From NCBI RefSeq assembly GCF_030035675.1, contig NC_084497.1, forward strand, positions 29,007,937 through 29,071,936: a stretch of 64,000 nt of DNA, given 5' to 3'. Below, piece after piece: positions 53,881 through 64,000 of this stretch. How positions within the stretch are numbered: the stretch's first letter is position 1; every line of letters starts with the position of its first letter. A program made the translations under genes and the position numbers. Below the pieces are notes generated by a model. That model ran no database searches and had not been told where the DNA came from. It saw nothing but the letters and a program-made list of their open reading frames with translations. The DNA comes from Rhineura floridana (Eukaryota > Chordata > Lepidosauria > Squamata > Rhineuridae).

Positions 53881-54067
53881 CTATTTTCAGAGGGGGGGGG
53901 ATGGGCAGAAAATGTGCATGTGCCCATGTACATTTTCCGTGTTTAGAGAGACATCAGGTCTGCTTTGTGACACCGAGTGACTATCACAAGGATGGTCAGT
54001 GTGAAGACCCGTTGATCTCAGGCTGGCCTGGTTCTTTTCACCAGTTTGACACTTGGGCTTGTCAATA

Positions 54068-54300
54068 GGGATGGGTGAATCTGTCAATTTCATTTTCTCC
54101 CCCTCCCCCACCACCTTAAGTTCAGTTGTTCAGATTTCCACATCAGTTTGCAATTTTTCTAAAACAAAAAAGTCTTCTTGAAAATGCATCAGCATTTTAG
54201 TGTGCATTTCTGCTTATCTACACATGTGCCTATGCGCTTTTGCCTAATGTACACATTTCCTCCAATGGAATGCATTTTTGCAAAGCAATCTCCCTTAATA
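54068..54300 (+). repeat. 'T5GCA' repeat family D, 5' part
   Basis: Begins AGGGATGGGTGAATCTGTCA, the family start; TTTTGCCTAATGTACACATT and TGCATTTTTGCAAAGC follow. The 3' half is missing. Confidence 0.7.
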
Positions 54301-54699
54301 TGGCACATAACATGGCACACCAGAACACAGACAGGCCAAGCCAGTTAAATTAACAGTTGGGAAATAAAACGGAAAGGTTTCTCCATGTAGGCAGAAGCCA
54401 TCAAGCTGGCAAAATCTCTCCAGTCACATCCAAGGCTTAGGGTGTTACCCCCACCCCCAAAACACACTGTTTCAAGGAGAGCGGACTAATTTGTATGACC
54501 ATTAATAAACACCAGTAGTGGCTGTTAATAAAGGAGGTGCTTTGGGGTGTAAGCCTGATGGAGGAGGACTGGAACCCTGGGTGATTCCCTAACCACATTG
54601 CGGCAGAGGGCTCTGAGCAGATAGTCAGCAGAGCAGGTTGGCTCAGATCTCACACACAACAGGTGAAGAGGTCGACCTCCTGCAAAGTGTAAAGATCAA
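54301..54699. other. IGSF21 intron stretch, nothing recognised
   Basis: No exon, gene or family repeat found. Confidence 0.4.
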
Positions 54700-55185
54700 G
54701 ATTGTGTGTGTGTCCCACGCCATGCTCTGCTTCTGGGCATGATAGAGGGGTATAAAATGCACAGAGAAAGTGGACAGAGAATAGTTTTTTCTCCCTCTCT
54801 CACAACCTTAGAACTTGTGGACATCCAACAAAGCTGCATGTTGGAAGATTCAAGGCCCAAACGAAAGTACTCCTTCACACAGCGCAGAGTTAAACAACAG
54901 GGCAGTGAGGCCACCAACTTGGATGGCATTAAACGAGGATTAGAGAAATTCATGGAGAATAATGAGACTATTGGTGACTACTAACCCTGCTGGCTATGTT
55001 CTCTTTCCACCATCGGAAGCAGTCTGCTTCTGAATGCCATCTTCATGAAACCACGGCAAGGGAGAGTTCCGTTGCGCTCAGGTTCTCCTTGCAAGCTTCC
55101 CACCGGCATCTAGTTGGCCATTGCGAGAACATGACGCTGAGCTATGATGGGCCTTTGGCTCGATTCTTCTGATGTCTTTCTTCCG
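54700..55185 (+). mobile_element. CR1-like LINE 3' region
   Basis: GGGGTATAAAATGCACAGAG, CTTAGAACTTGTGGACATCC, AACTTGGATGGCATTAAACG and the degraded end GGGCCTTTGGCTCGATTC, in the same order as 57600-58050. Confidence 0.7.
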
Positions 55186-56250
55186 ATTCCCATGGAAGCT
55201 TCCTGACCTTCTGAGGGATTCTGGCAATGAGGATTCATTCACCAAAAAAAGATCCTGAATATCTCTGAACACTACTTGCTGGGAAGCGCAAGCAGGGAGA
55301 GTGCTGTTGCACTCAGGTCCTCTTTGCGGCACCTGGTGGGCCTCCATTGCAATAGATTTGCTTCTTTGCGATCTCTCCCCCTCCCCACTTTTCAATACAA
55401 ATAGGGAGGGGGAAAGAGAAATATCATGGTTCCTCTTTTCTTATGCGCCCCTATAAAATAATTTTTAAAACAGCAGTTTCTCCGCAGCCCAGGCCCAACA
55501 TCCAAATGCCTTCAGGCCCATAGAGGCTGCCCACTCTGGATCAAATTGTTTCCCATGTCAATTATTCACACCTTCGTCTATTATTTACCAACGCCACAAC
55601 AGTCTTCCTTGCTGATTAGTGTCGCCCCGGGTTGACAGGGCCCTTGTGGATAGTAAGGGACACCTGTGCTGGGCCAGAGCCTCTGCACCTTTTTTGGCAA
55701 CAAATCCTCATTGCAAGGGGTAAAGAATTCTCTAGGAGGCCAGGAAGCTTCCCCTGGGATTGGAAGAAGAACATCAGAAGAGCCTGGCTGATGGATCAGA
55801 CCAAAGGCTCATCTGTTCTCACAGTGGGCAAACAGATGCCTCTTCTGGAAAGCCCACAAGCACAACCACACTCTACCCATCTGCGATCCCCTCAGCTGGC
55901 ATTCAGAGGCATGCCATCTCTGCAAAGCACCCAGAGACTTGTAGTAAACCTTTGCACCTTTGTAAAACTGAGGGTCTTTCCAGTGTGCTCCAGACCACAA
56001 GAAGATCAGAAGAGCCGGGCTGCTGGATCAGGCCAATCAATGGCCCATCTAATCCAGCCTCCTGTTCTCACAGTGGCCAACCAGGTGCCCCAAATGGACG
56101 CCCACAAACAGGACTTGGGCACAGCAACATGCTCCCCACCTGAGACTCCCAGCAACTGGTATTCACGGACATATACAAGGGCTCTTCTGAAGTTCTTAAA
56201 ACAGCTCCCCCTGAAGCCTACTTAGAGGAGGACTGAGCCTTACTAATAGG
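55186..56250 (-). mobile_element. composite of reversed CR1-like 3' fragments
   Basis: Two clear reversed ends at about 55768-55920 (AGAAGAGCCTGGCTGATGGA) and 56005-56180 (AGAAGAGCCGGGCTGCTGGA, CAGCCTCCTGTTCTCACAGT). The 197-codon plus frame across them is repeat-derived and not a gene. Confidence 0.6.
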
Positions 56251-56780
56251 ACAGGGGGACACTGAGTGGGAATTGGTAGCAGTTGCCAGAACCCCTTGCA
56301 GATAGGCTAGGTCAAATCGAGGCAGCTAAATCAGGTGAGTCCTGCTAAATCAGGCAAAGCTTGAACCAAGAAGGCCTCTCTGATTTCCTCTGTCACTGCT
56401 GTTTCGCCACGGCAAATGCTGTTTAACGTTTAATGGCCATGTAAACTCTTAACACTTTAAAGTCCAACCGCTTACTGCTCTGGTATTTGGGGCAGTGGTG
56501 CAGGTGGTCTTTGGAGCCACCTTGTACCTCTCCCACAATGCCTTGCTGTGGAAGGCCCCCATGTTCCCTAGGGTCCTCTGCAAGGCATTGATATACGGGA
56601 GGCCACGGAGCACCTTGGCAGGCCGGCAGGCCTGCTGCCGATACAATGTAAAAAAAAAAGACAGGAGGAAGTCAGAGTGCCGGGGGTGACATGTGGGGTG
56701 GTCCACAGAGCAAGGCCAGTTCTGCCTCAGGTGGCAGAAAATCCTGCACTGGCCCTGAGCAGAAAGCTAAAACAGAACAA
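56251..56780. other. IGSF21 intron stretch, mostly unassigned
   Basis: No exon found. Positions 56450-56680 are non-repetitive, with minor frames only. Confidence 0.35.
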
Positions 56781-56785
56781 AAATT

Positions 56786-56880
56786 GATTTGGGGAAGAGC
56801 CGTCGCTCAGTGGCAGAGCACCCGCTTTGCATGCAGAAGGTCCCAGGTTCAATCTCTGGTATCTCATAGAATCATAGATG
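56786..56880 (+). mobile_element. tRNA-derived SINE head joined to a CR1 tail word
   Basis: GGGGAAGAGCCGTCGCTCAG and GGTCCCAGGTTCAATCTCTG, then TCATAGAATCATAGATG, a CR1-type terminal word. Confidence 0.7.
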
Positions 56881-56894
56881 AGGAGGAGGAGGAG

Positions 56895-57230
56895 AGAGAG
56901 CTGTTGCTAGTCGGGCGGTATATAAGCTTAATTAAATAAAAAATAAATAAAATATACCGCCCCATAGCCAAAGCTCTCTGGGCGATTTACAAAAATTAAA
57001 AACACAGAACATTAAAAACAAATATACAGTTTTAAAAACCATACAAAGTTTAAAACCATGAAGCACAGATAAACCAGGTAAAACACCTGAGGTCAGAGCT
57101 CAGCACATGCAGTTAGAATGCCTGGGAGAAAAGGAAAGTCTTGATTCGGCACCGAAAAGATACCAATATCGGCACCAGGTGAACTTCATTGGGGAGATCA
57201 TTCCATAATTTGGGGGCCACCACTGGTGTC
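56895..57230 (-). mobile_element. L2-like LINE 3' end
   Basis: The reversed terminus (TATACCGCCCCATAGCCAAA, AGCTCTCTGGGCGATTTAC), the 3' UTR and the coding tail. On the minus strand, 57225-57120 gives LWNDLPNE and FRCRIKTFLF. Confidence 0.8.
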
Positions 57231-57232
57231 TC

Positions 57233-57520
57233 ATAGAATCATAGAATAGTAGAGTTGGAAGGGGCCTATAAGGCCATCGAGTCTAACCCCCTGTTCAATA
57301 CAGGAATCCAACTTAAAGCATCCCTGACAGGTGGCTGTCCAGCTGCATCTTGAAGGTCATTGGCTCCATTGCCCTGCCACTCTAACAGTTAGGAAGGGTT
57401 CCCTGATGTCAGCTGAAATCTGGCCCATTATTCCATCTCCTGCACTCTGGGATGATTGAGAAAAGATCCTGGCCCTCCTCCATATGACAGCCTTTCAAGT
57501 ACTTGAAGAGCAGGGAGAAC
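57233..57520 (-). mobile_element. CR1 LINE 3' end
   Basis: TCATAGAATCATAGAATAGT is the reversed CR1 octamer-type terminus. AGTTGGAAGGGGCCTATAAG, CCCTGTTCAATACAGG and CAGCTGCATCTTGAAGG follow, as in amniote CR1 elements. Confidence 0.9.
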
Positions 57521-57599
57521 GATCCCTGTCTGAAACTAAGCTAGATGGACCAGCTGCCTGACTAGTACAAAGCAGCTTCAATATGTTCATAGGAGGAGC

Positions 57600-58050
57600 T
57601 GGGATCCGAGGTGAGGAAGGCTGCCTGGTATATATTTACATTCATAACACTAGAACTCGGGGACATCCGATGGAGCCAAAGATTCAAGTCAGGCAAAAGA
57701 AAGTCCTTCACACAGTCCATAGTTAAACAGTGGAATTTGCTCCCACCAGAGCGGGCAGTGATGGCCACCAACTGGGATGGCTTTAAAAGAGGATTTGACA
57801 AATTCATGGAGGAGGAGGAGAAGGCTAGCAATGCCTACTAGGCATGATGGCTATGTACTCCCTCTGCTGTTGGAGACAGTATGCTTCTGACTACCAGTTG
57901 CTGAATACCGCAGGAGGGGAGGCTGCTCTTGCACTCCGGTCCTGCTTGTGGGTCTTCTGGAGGCATCTGGCCACTGTGAGAACAGGACGCTTGGCTAGGT
58001 GGGCCCTGCCCTGCCCCAGTCGGCTCTCCTCATGTTCTGATCCCATAGAA
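57600..58050 (+). mobile_element. CR1-like LINE 3' region, near complete end
   Basis: AACACTAGAACTCGGGGACA, AGTTAAACAGTGGAATTTGC, GATGGCCACCAACTGGGATG and GGATTTGACAAATTCATGGA lead to the 3' end AGGTGGGCCCTGCCCTG. Confidence 0.75.
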
Positions 58051-58759
58051 ATGTGGAGCTGCATCATTCTTGTTCACACTAGGACCGTGCGGTCCTTGAG
58101 GGAGTTCGAAGGGGGTGGGGGTAAAGATGAGAGCCAGACAAAGATCTGACTGCCATCCCTCATGTCTTGAGGAATCTCACAACCACTTCTGAAAAGCGCT
58201 GGTATTATAGCTGTTTGGCCTGTGCCATTGATCAGTCTGCCTTGGGAGGTGGGCTGATCCATGGACCATAATGGAAAAACCCTCCGTCAAAAGAGAGAGA
58301 GAGGGAGACAGGTCTTAATCACTGAGCCCCCTTTACTTGATCCAACTCTGATGCTGGCCCCTCCTTTGTGGGCTAGAGGAGGAAGATTAGCTGAAGTTCT
58401 ATAAAGAGCTAATCCCGGGAAGTGTGTCCTGATCAAACATTTCATTGAGTTGTGCCTTTGCCAAGCGCTCCTCTCTTCTTGTCAAACCCGGCATTTACAT
58501 ATTAAAGACAAAATACCTTTTATGTTAATCCCCCGGTGGAAAAGCTGCCTTTGGCCGAGAGAGACATAAATCTTACATTTCCAGGATAATGGGACTCAGG
58601 CAAAGAGGACCCTGCGCTCGCTCGGTGCAGAGGCGTTTGAAGGCTGCTCCACCCTCCCTTCCCGCACCTGAGAACTGGATGTGGACGGCACAGCAGAGTG
58701 CGTGACTGTAGAGCAGCAGAAAGGGAGGGTGGCAGATTGCCTTAGGAACACCGGAAGCG
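58051..58759. other. IGSF21 intron stretch with candidate CNE (58340-58640)
   Basis: Positions 58340-58640 are repeat-free with GAAGATTAGCTGAAGTTC, TTTACATATTAAAGACAAAA and CCTTTTATGTTAATCCCC, so they could be conserved non-coding DNA. Confidence 0.35.
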
Positions 58760-59128
58760 GCAATGCCCTTGGCCCATCTAGCTTGGAATGGTCTACACTG
58801 ACTGGCAGCGGCTCTCTAGGGTTTCAGGCAGGGGGCATTCCCAGACCCACTTAGAGAAGCTGGGGATTGAACCTGGGACTGTCTGCATGCACAGCGGATG
58901 TTCTACCACTGAGCTATGGCCGTTCTGTCAGACACAGGGACAGAGGAAGCTGCTTGATGCCAAGTCAGATGAATGGTCCACCTCACACAGTATCATCCAC
59001 AATGGCCATCAGTGGCTCTCCAGGGTTTTAAGGCAGGGATCTTTCCCAGGCCTACCAGGAGATGCCAGGGATTGAACCTGGGTTCTTTTGCATGCAAAGC
59101 AGGTGCTCTGCCCAATGATCTACTCTGG
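58760..59128 (-). mobile_element. two tRNA-derived SINEs in tandem
   Basis: Minus-oriented copies at 58760-58925 (GTCTACACTGACTGGCAGCG, CTACCACTGAGCTATGGCC) and 58940-59128 (GCCAAGTCAGATGAATGGTC, GATTGAACCTGGGTTC). Confidence 0.8.
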
Positions 59129-59219
59129 CATCTTCCATAAGCAGATGGCTTTACTCCATCAGACCATTCATCTGGCCAGTCAGCTATTCGGCGGATCGAT
59201 TCGCTGTTTGTTCATCATG

Positions 59220-59392
59220 ACCCTTATACAGCAGATGTTTTGCTGTTGTTGACGTGATTCTTGGGGTTGTTGTTTTGCTAGAGTCTTGATGATTGCTATG
59301 TGTTTTTAAACTCTGTACTCCCATTTAGGTCGTAAGTTGCCTAGAGACTATTTTTGTATTAGGTGACTAGAAAAAAATGAATTATTAATAGT
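59220..59392 (+). mobile_element. L2-like LINE 3' tail
   Basis: GTTGTTGTTTTGCTAGAG, CGTAAGTTGCCTAGAGAC and TTATTAATA suggest a degraded L2-type 3' UTR. Confidence 0.4.
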
Positions 59393-59394
59393 CA

Positions 59395-59730
59395 GGTATG
59401 ACAATGGGAGTTGGAGCCCAATAACATCTGAAGGGCAGCCACCAATGTGCCCCATCCATGCATGAAGAGAAGACAGGGTTATAATGATGGAAACTGGGGC
59501 AGTAAAGGCAAGTGACAGTCTAGTTCAGGGACTGGGAACCCGTGGCCTTCCATATGTCATTGGATTCCAGCTTTCAGCAGCCCCAGCAGCCAGCATGGCT
59601 AATAGGGATGGTGATGGAAGTCATAGTCCAGTAATATCCAAAGGGCCACAGGTTCCTCATCCCTGCATTAAAAGGAGGCAGAGGTAGCTAGGGGCAGTAA
59701 AGGCAAGTGATGGTCTAGTGATTAGAGACA
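59395..59730. mobile_element. palindromic hAT-like MITE array, copy 3 (reversed)
   Basis: Two degraded palindromic units with the spacer GGGGCAGTAAAGGCAAGTGA between them and again at 59690-59715. It is the reverse of the order at 39692-40376. Confidence 0.65.
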
Positions 59731-59738
59731 GAGACACT

Positions 59739-60147
<409 letters not shown>

Positions 60148-60501
60148 CAGAGGATATTAGTGGCTTGATGTCAGTTGGGCAGTGAACCTATTCTGGGTTT
60201 TCATCAGAACTTTCAAGGAGCCCAGTTGCCGTGCAGCTGTGGCAAGCTGAGCAGGCCCTAGCCAGCTGGGGAGGACTAGCCGCAGAGGGAGGCAATGGGA
60301 AACCCCCTCTGAATACCGCTTACCATGAACACCCTATTCGTAGAGTAGCCATAAGTCGGGATCAACTTGAAGGCAGTCCACTTTCCATTTTTTCAAGAAG
60401 CTGTCCAAGGTTCTGACACCTTGGACAGCTCCTTGAAAGTTCAGACTGAAACCCAGAGAGGATTCACTGCCCAGCAGACGTTGGAACCACTGGTGGTTGT
60501 G
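60148..60501. mobile_element. hAT-like TIR element with SINE-type insert
   Basis: The left arm (TCAGTTGGGCAGTGAACCTA, AACTTTCAAGGAGC at about 60165-60225) pairs with the reversed right arm (60410-60501: GGACAGCTCCTTGAAAGTTC). The right half keeps the palindromic core (GCTGTCCAAGG ... CCTTGGACAGC, 60401-60432). Between them at about 60260-60395 lies a BovB/SINE-type tail (GAGGGAGGCAATGGGAAACC, GTAGCCATAAGTCGGGATCA). Confidence 0.7.
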
Positions 60502-61608
<1,107 letters not shown>

Positions 61609-61659
61609 TTAAGAAGAGGTTGCAGCCTGTCCCTCATCAGAAGCAGAAATAACGGAGTT

Positions 61660-61715
61660 GGGGTTGGACTTGATGGCCTTAGAGGCCCCTTCCAACTCTA
61701 CTATTCTATGATTCT
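61660..61715 (+). mobile_element. CR1 LINE 3' terminus
   Basis: GGACTTGATGGCCTTAGAGG, TTCCAACTCTACTATTCTAT and GATTCTATGA, the classic CR1 end, 70 bp upstream of the exon acceptor. Confidence 0.9.
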
Positions 61716-61734
61716 ATGAGTTCTATCCAGTGCT

Positions 61735-61832
61735 AGTCCCTATTCAGAGCAGATTCATTTAAATTAATGGCCATGGCCAACATAACTTCATTGATTTCAA
61801 CGGGTCTACACTGAGTAGGACCTAGTTGGGTT
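61735..61832. mobile_element. palindromic MITE (family G)
   Basis: TTCAGAGCAGATTCATTTAA pairs imperfectly with GATTTCAACGGGTCTACACT reversed, ending GAGTAGGACCTAG. Confidence 0.55.
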
Positions 61833-61882
61833 CGTTGCATGCTATCCCAAGAGAGACAAATTTCTGTTTGGAGGGTGTGGAG

Positions 61883-62122
61883 CAATGGTGGCTGGTGGCT
61901 TCATGCCAGTGGGGCAGTAGGATCTGCTATGGGTTTTAGTCTGAACTCTCAAGGAGCTCTGTGGCTGGGCGAAACAAAAGTCCCTGGTAAGGGGTGAGAC
62001 CTTTCAAGGGGTCCTCCGTGTAGGGTCTCCCACCATGGTCCTCCATGGATCCTTGAAAGTTTGGGCTAAAACCCAGACTGGATTCCATTGCCCCACTGAC
62101 ATGGAGCCACCATCCACCACTG
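61883..62122. mobile_element. hAT-like TIR element carrying a fragment of an IGSF21 exon
   Basis: Arms of about 70-75 bp (left CAATGGTGGCTGGTGGCTTC; right ends CCACCATCCACCACTG) are inverted repeats of each other and resemble those at 60148-60501. The flanks GTGTGGAG (61875-61882) and GTACGGGG (62123-62130) match at 5 of 8 positions, all differences being transitions, as expected of an aged hAT duplication. Where the relative keeps a palindromic core, this copy holds 61957-62047, which matches IGSF21 exon bases 61348-61438 at 83 of 91 positions without gaps, in the same orientation. Confidence 0.8.
61957..62047 (-). pseudogene. IGSF21: captured IGSF21 exon fragment
   Basis: The minus strand still reads [20 protein letters not shown], then QGLLFRPATE, against [20 protein letters not shown] and [10 protein letters not shown] in the exon. 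There are eight base differences: three change residues (R to H, D to Y, S to R) and five are silent. No splice sites flank it, so it is not an alternative exon. Confidence 0.9.
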
Positions 62123-62269
62123 GTACGGGGAGGATCTTCTGTCAGCAGAATGGCAAAACTATGTCTGCGAATCTCACCTGAAATATCACACGTTCCCCCT
62201 GGAGATAACCTCACTGAGACTCTCTGTTTAGGAAAATAAGAAAGCTCCGCTGATGACTGGGAATACATA

Positions 62270-62500
62270 CTTGGACAGAAAGTAGTCATTAGTAAAATTA
62301 GACATGCAAAGAGCCATGATTGCTTCTTGCTCCCTGCTGGAGAGAGAGAGAAAGGAAAGACGGCTCCTGTCCCAAGGGGTGATGCAAAAGGGAAGAGCAG
62401 GAAGTGAGGTCAGCAACCCAAAAGTATTCCTTTACACCTGAAGGAAGGTCAGCACAGGTTAGAGCAGAAATGCAATCTAGGAAGTCTGGAGGTTCCCCTC
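62270..62500 (-). mobile_element. LTR-like retroelement fossil
   Basis: Reversed relative of 47610-47985 (GGAAGAGCAGGAAGTGAGGT, CTGAAGGAAGGTCAGCACAG). Short, broken, no coding part. Confidence 0.4.
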
Positions 62501-62514
62501 GCACTATGTTGCCT

Positions 62515-62975
62515 GTGCTGACCCGTGACAGGGCCCTTTTCAGTGGTCCTACTGGGGTCTGTCTGTCTCCAACGTTACTGACTTTTAGGAGTGATTTGAA
62601 AACATTCCTGTTTCCACAGGGATCGGATGGCTAAAGGAGCCTGTCCCTGGCAACCTGGATATCACTGAACAGAATAATGTTTGTATTTGTAATTATTTTT
62701 AGAATGTTTGTGTCTGCAGCTGTTTTGTTTTAATATGTTTTTAAATATGTTTTGTTTTAATATGTTTTAATATGTTTTAAAGGCCATTTTTAAGATGTTT
62801 TAGAGTAGTCTTAGTGTTTTGTTTGCCACCTCGGGCTCCTACTGGGAGGAAGAGTGGGGATATAAATTTAATTAATTAATAACAATAACAATAACAATAT
62901 ACTTTTAAAAAGTTATTAAATTGTTTTGTTTGCCACCCTGGGAAGAAGGGCAGGATATATATGTAATAAATAAAA
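62515..62975 (+). mobile_element. L2-like LINE 3' end with coding tail
   Basis: The coding tail gives GPTGVCLSPTLLTF and RSDLKTFLFPQG (62545-62630). A 3' UTR with repeated TTTTAATATGTT follows, then the terminus TTTGCCACCTCGGGCTCC, GGGGATATAAATTTAATT and a second shorter terminus at 62925-62970. Confidence 0.8.
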
Positions 62976-63490
62976 ATACCTTATCCTCATGCAAGCCCAC
63001 CAACACTCCCAGCACCTTCGCCCTAGTGGCATCTAGACCAGGAATCCCTTGCCCCAGAAGACTCAAGTGGCCACCTCCCAGAGGGCGCTCAGATGCGAGA
63101 ATACTTTATTCCAGAGGGCTCATGGCTTGCTCAATTCCCGAGTCCTAACTGAGGCAGTGTGTTGTGTAGTGGATACAAGCGGAGATTAGAGACCACAGGC
63201 CCAAGGGCCGAATCTTACTCTTGGGGAAACAAACAAACAAACAAAGAGGTCACAAGAGCATGTGCAGAATGACTCAGTGACAAGTAGCAACACCTAGCCT
63301 GAGATCATGTATCGCAGGGAGAGCTGACTAACGGCTTCTCCAGATGTTGCTGGGCTATACCTCTACCACCCCTGAGCACTGGCCATCCTGGATGGGGGCT
63401 GATGAAATCCATCGATCTCTGGAGGGCAATGCAGGGTAGCCCCCCTGTTCTATAGCTGTATGATCATACAGGTGTGCATGCAACGAGGAT
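62976..63490. other. IGSF21 intron stretch, mostly unassigned
   Basis: Includes a CTCF-like word (CCAGAGGGCGCTC, 63079-63091) and a degraded hAT-like MITE at about 63340-63440 (CCAGATGTTGCTGGGC). No exon. Confidence 0.35.
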
Positions 63491-64000
63491 GCTGGTACTC
63501 AGAGGTGTGCGTGCATTTGTGTGGCTTGGAGGACATTTGCTCGGCAGACGCGATGCCTGTTAAAACCGTTTTGAACATCTCTCTGAAGAGAAGATTGTAT
63601 TCTATTTTCAAAAGCTTCTTTCAAGCTTTGGATGTCACAGTGTAATGAAACGGCCACAGGAATGTTTGCAGAGAAGTGTGTGGTATTAAACACACACACA
63701 CAGCACAAAAGGCTTCCTCTCACCTCTCTTCCTTTTTAAATAATTTAAATGCTTCAAATGTTGGAATGAAAAAGCAGAAATAATTTTCTGAGTCCTCAGA
63801 ACATCATCTCTCTCCCTCCTCCCTGCCTGCCACTTCAGTCTCCTCCTACAAGTGTTTGTATAAAGGGAAGACATGAGGCAGCAAGGGGGGGGGGAGAGAG
63901 GGACAAAACCGCAACGGACAGTCTCAAGACACCTCCAGATGGGATAAAACATCAGCTCTGCCCTTGATTGCACAGGAAGTGATTCTTTCCAAAGTCCACT
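63491..64000. other. candidate conserved non-coding element at window end
   Basis: Repeat-free apart from short CA runs; CGATGCCTGTTAAAACCG, ATTGTATTCTATTTTC and TGTCACAGTGTAATGAAACG. No IGSF21 exon is present here. The feature may continue past 64000. Confidence 0.3.

Noticed and set aside
55632-56225. 197-codon plus-strand frame
   Set aside because: It runs through reversed CR1-like 3' ends; the words in it are shared with other copies, so it is repeat-derived.
61936-62289. 117-codon minus frame containing IGSF21-like residues, considered as an alternative exon
   Set aside because: The similarity stops exactly at the arms of the TIR element and no splice sites flank it; it is better explained as a captured fragment.

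Overview
This is a vertebrate nuclear window, most likely from a squamate reptile (probably a lizard). The evidence is intron/exon structure, orthologues of two vertebrate genes in conserved order, and a squamate-like repeat load: BovB (RTE) and CR1 LINEs, L2-like 3' ends, tRNA-derived and MIR-like SINEs, a 5S-rRNA-derived SINE, many palindromic hAT-like MITEs and a large GGCA/GACA/GATA microsatellite. Species and chromosome cannot be read from the sequence.

Both host genes are on the minus strand. The last five coding exons of IGSF21, a neuronal Ig-superfamily synaptic protein, lie at 61593-61122, 50908-50823, 48249-48057, 46849-46811 and 45355-45282. All five join in phase and match my memory of the mammalian C-terminus; upstream exons would lie beyond position 64000. 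The single-exon gene KLHDC7A (873 codons, membrane-anchored kelch protein) occupies 20229-17608. From memory the human order on 1p36.13 is IGSF21, KLHDC7A, PAX7 in one orientation, so 1-17600 is probably the flank towards PAX7. No gene was found there.

Layout: 1-17.6 kb is intergenic, with two BovB copies in opposite orientation, two hairpin-forming repeats, nested MITEs and several non-repetitive blocks that look like conserved non-coding elements. 17.6-20.5 kb is KLHDC7A and its proximal upstream region, which carries four CAGGT[A/G] boxes. 20.5-45.3 kb is repeat-rich intergenic DNA. 45.3-64 kb is the 3' part of IGSF21 and its introns, with LTR-like fossils, CR1/L2/SINE copies, a 409-bp tetranucleotide array and an RFX X-box in a candidate enhancer.

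The most striking observation is at 61883-62122. A hAT-like inverted-repeat element in an IGSF21 intron holds, in place of its normal palindromic core, a 91-bp copy (83/91 identical, no gaps) of the coding exon that lies about 0.5 kb away. This looks like transposon capture of a host exon fragment. Also notable are three copies of a dimeric tRNA-SINE sharing a linker, a 5S-derived SINE inside a BovB, a recurrent 'T5GCA' repeat family with internal periodicity (14 copies) and a symmetric 39-bp IGSF21 microexon. All calls were made by eye; no alignment or database search was run.
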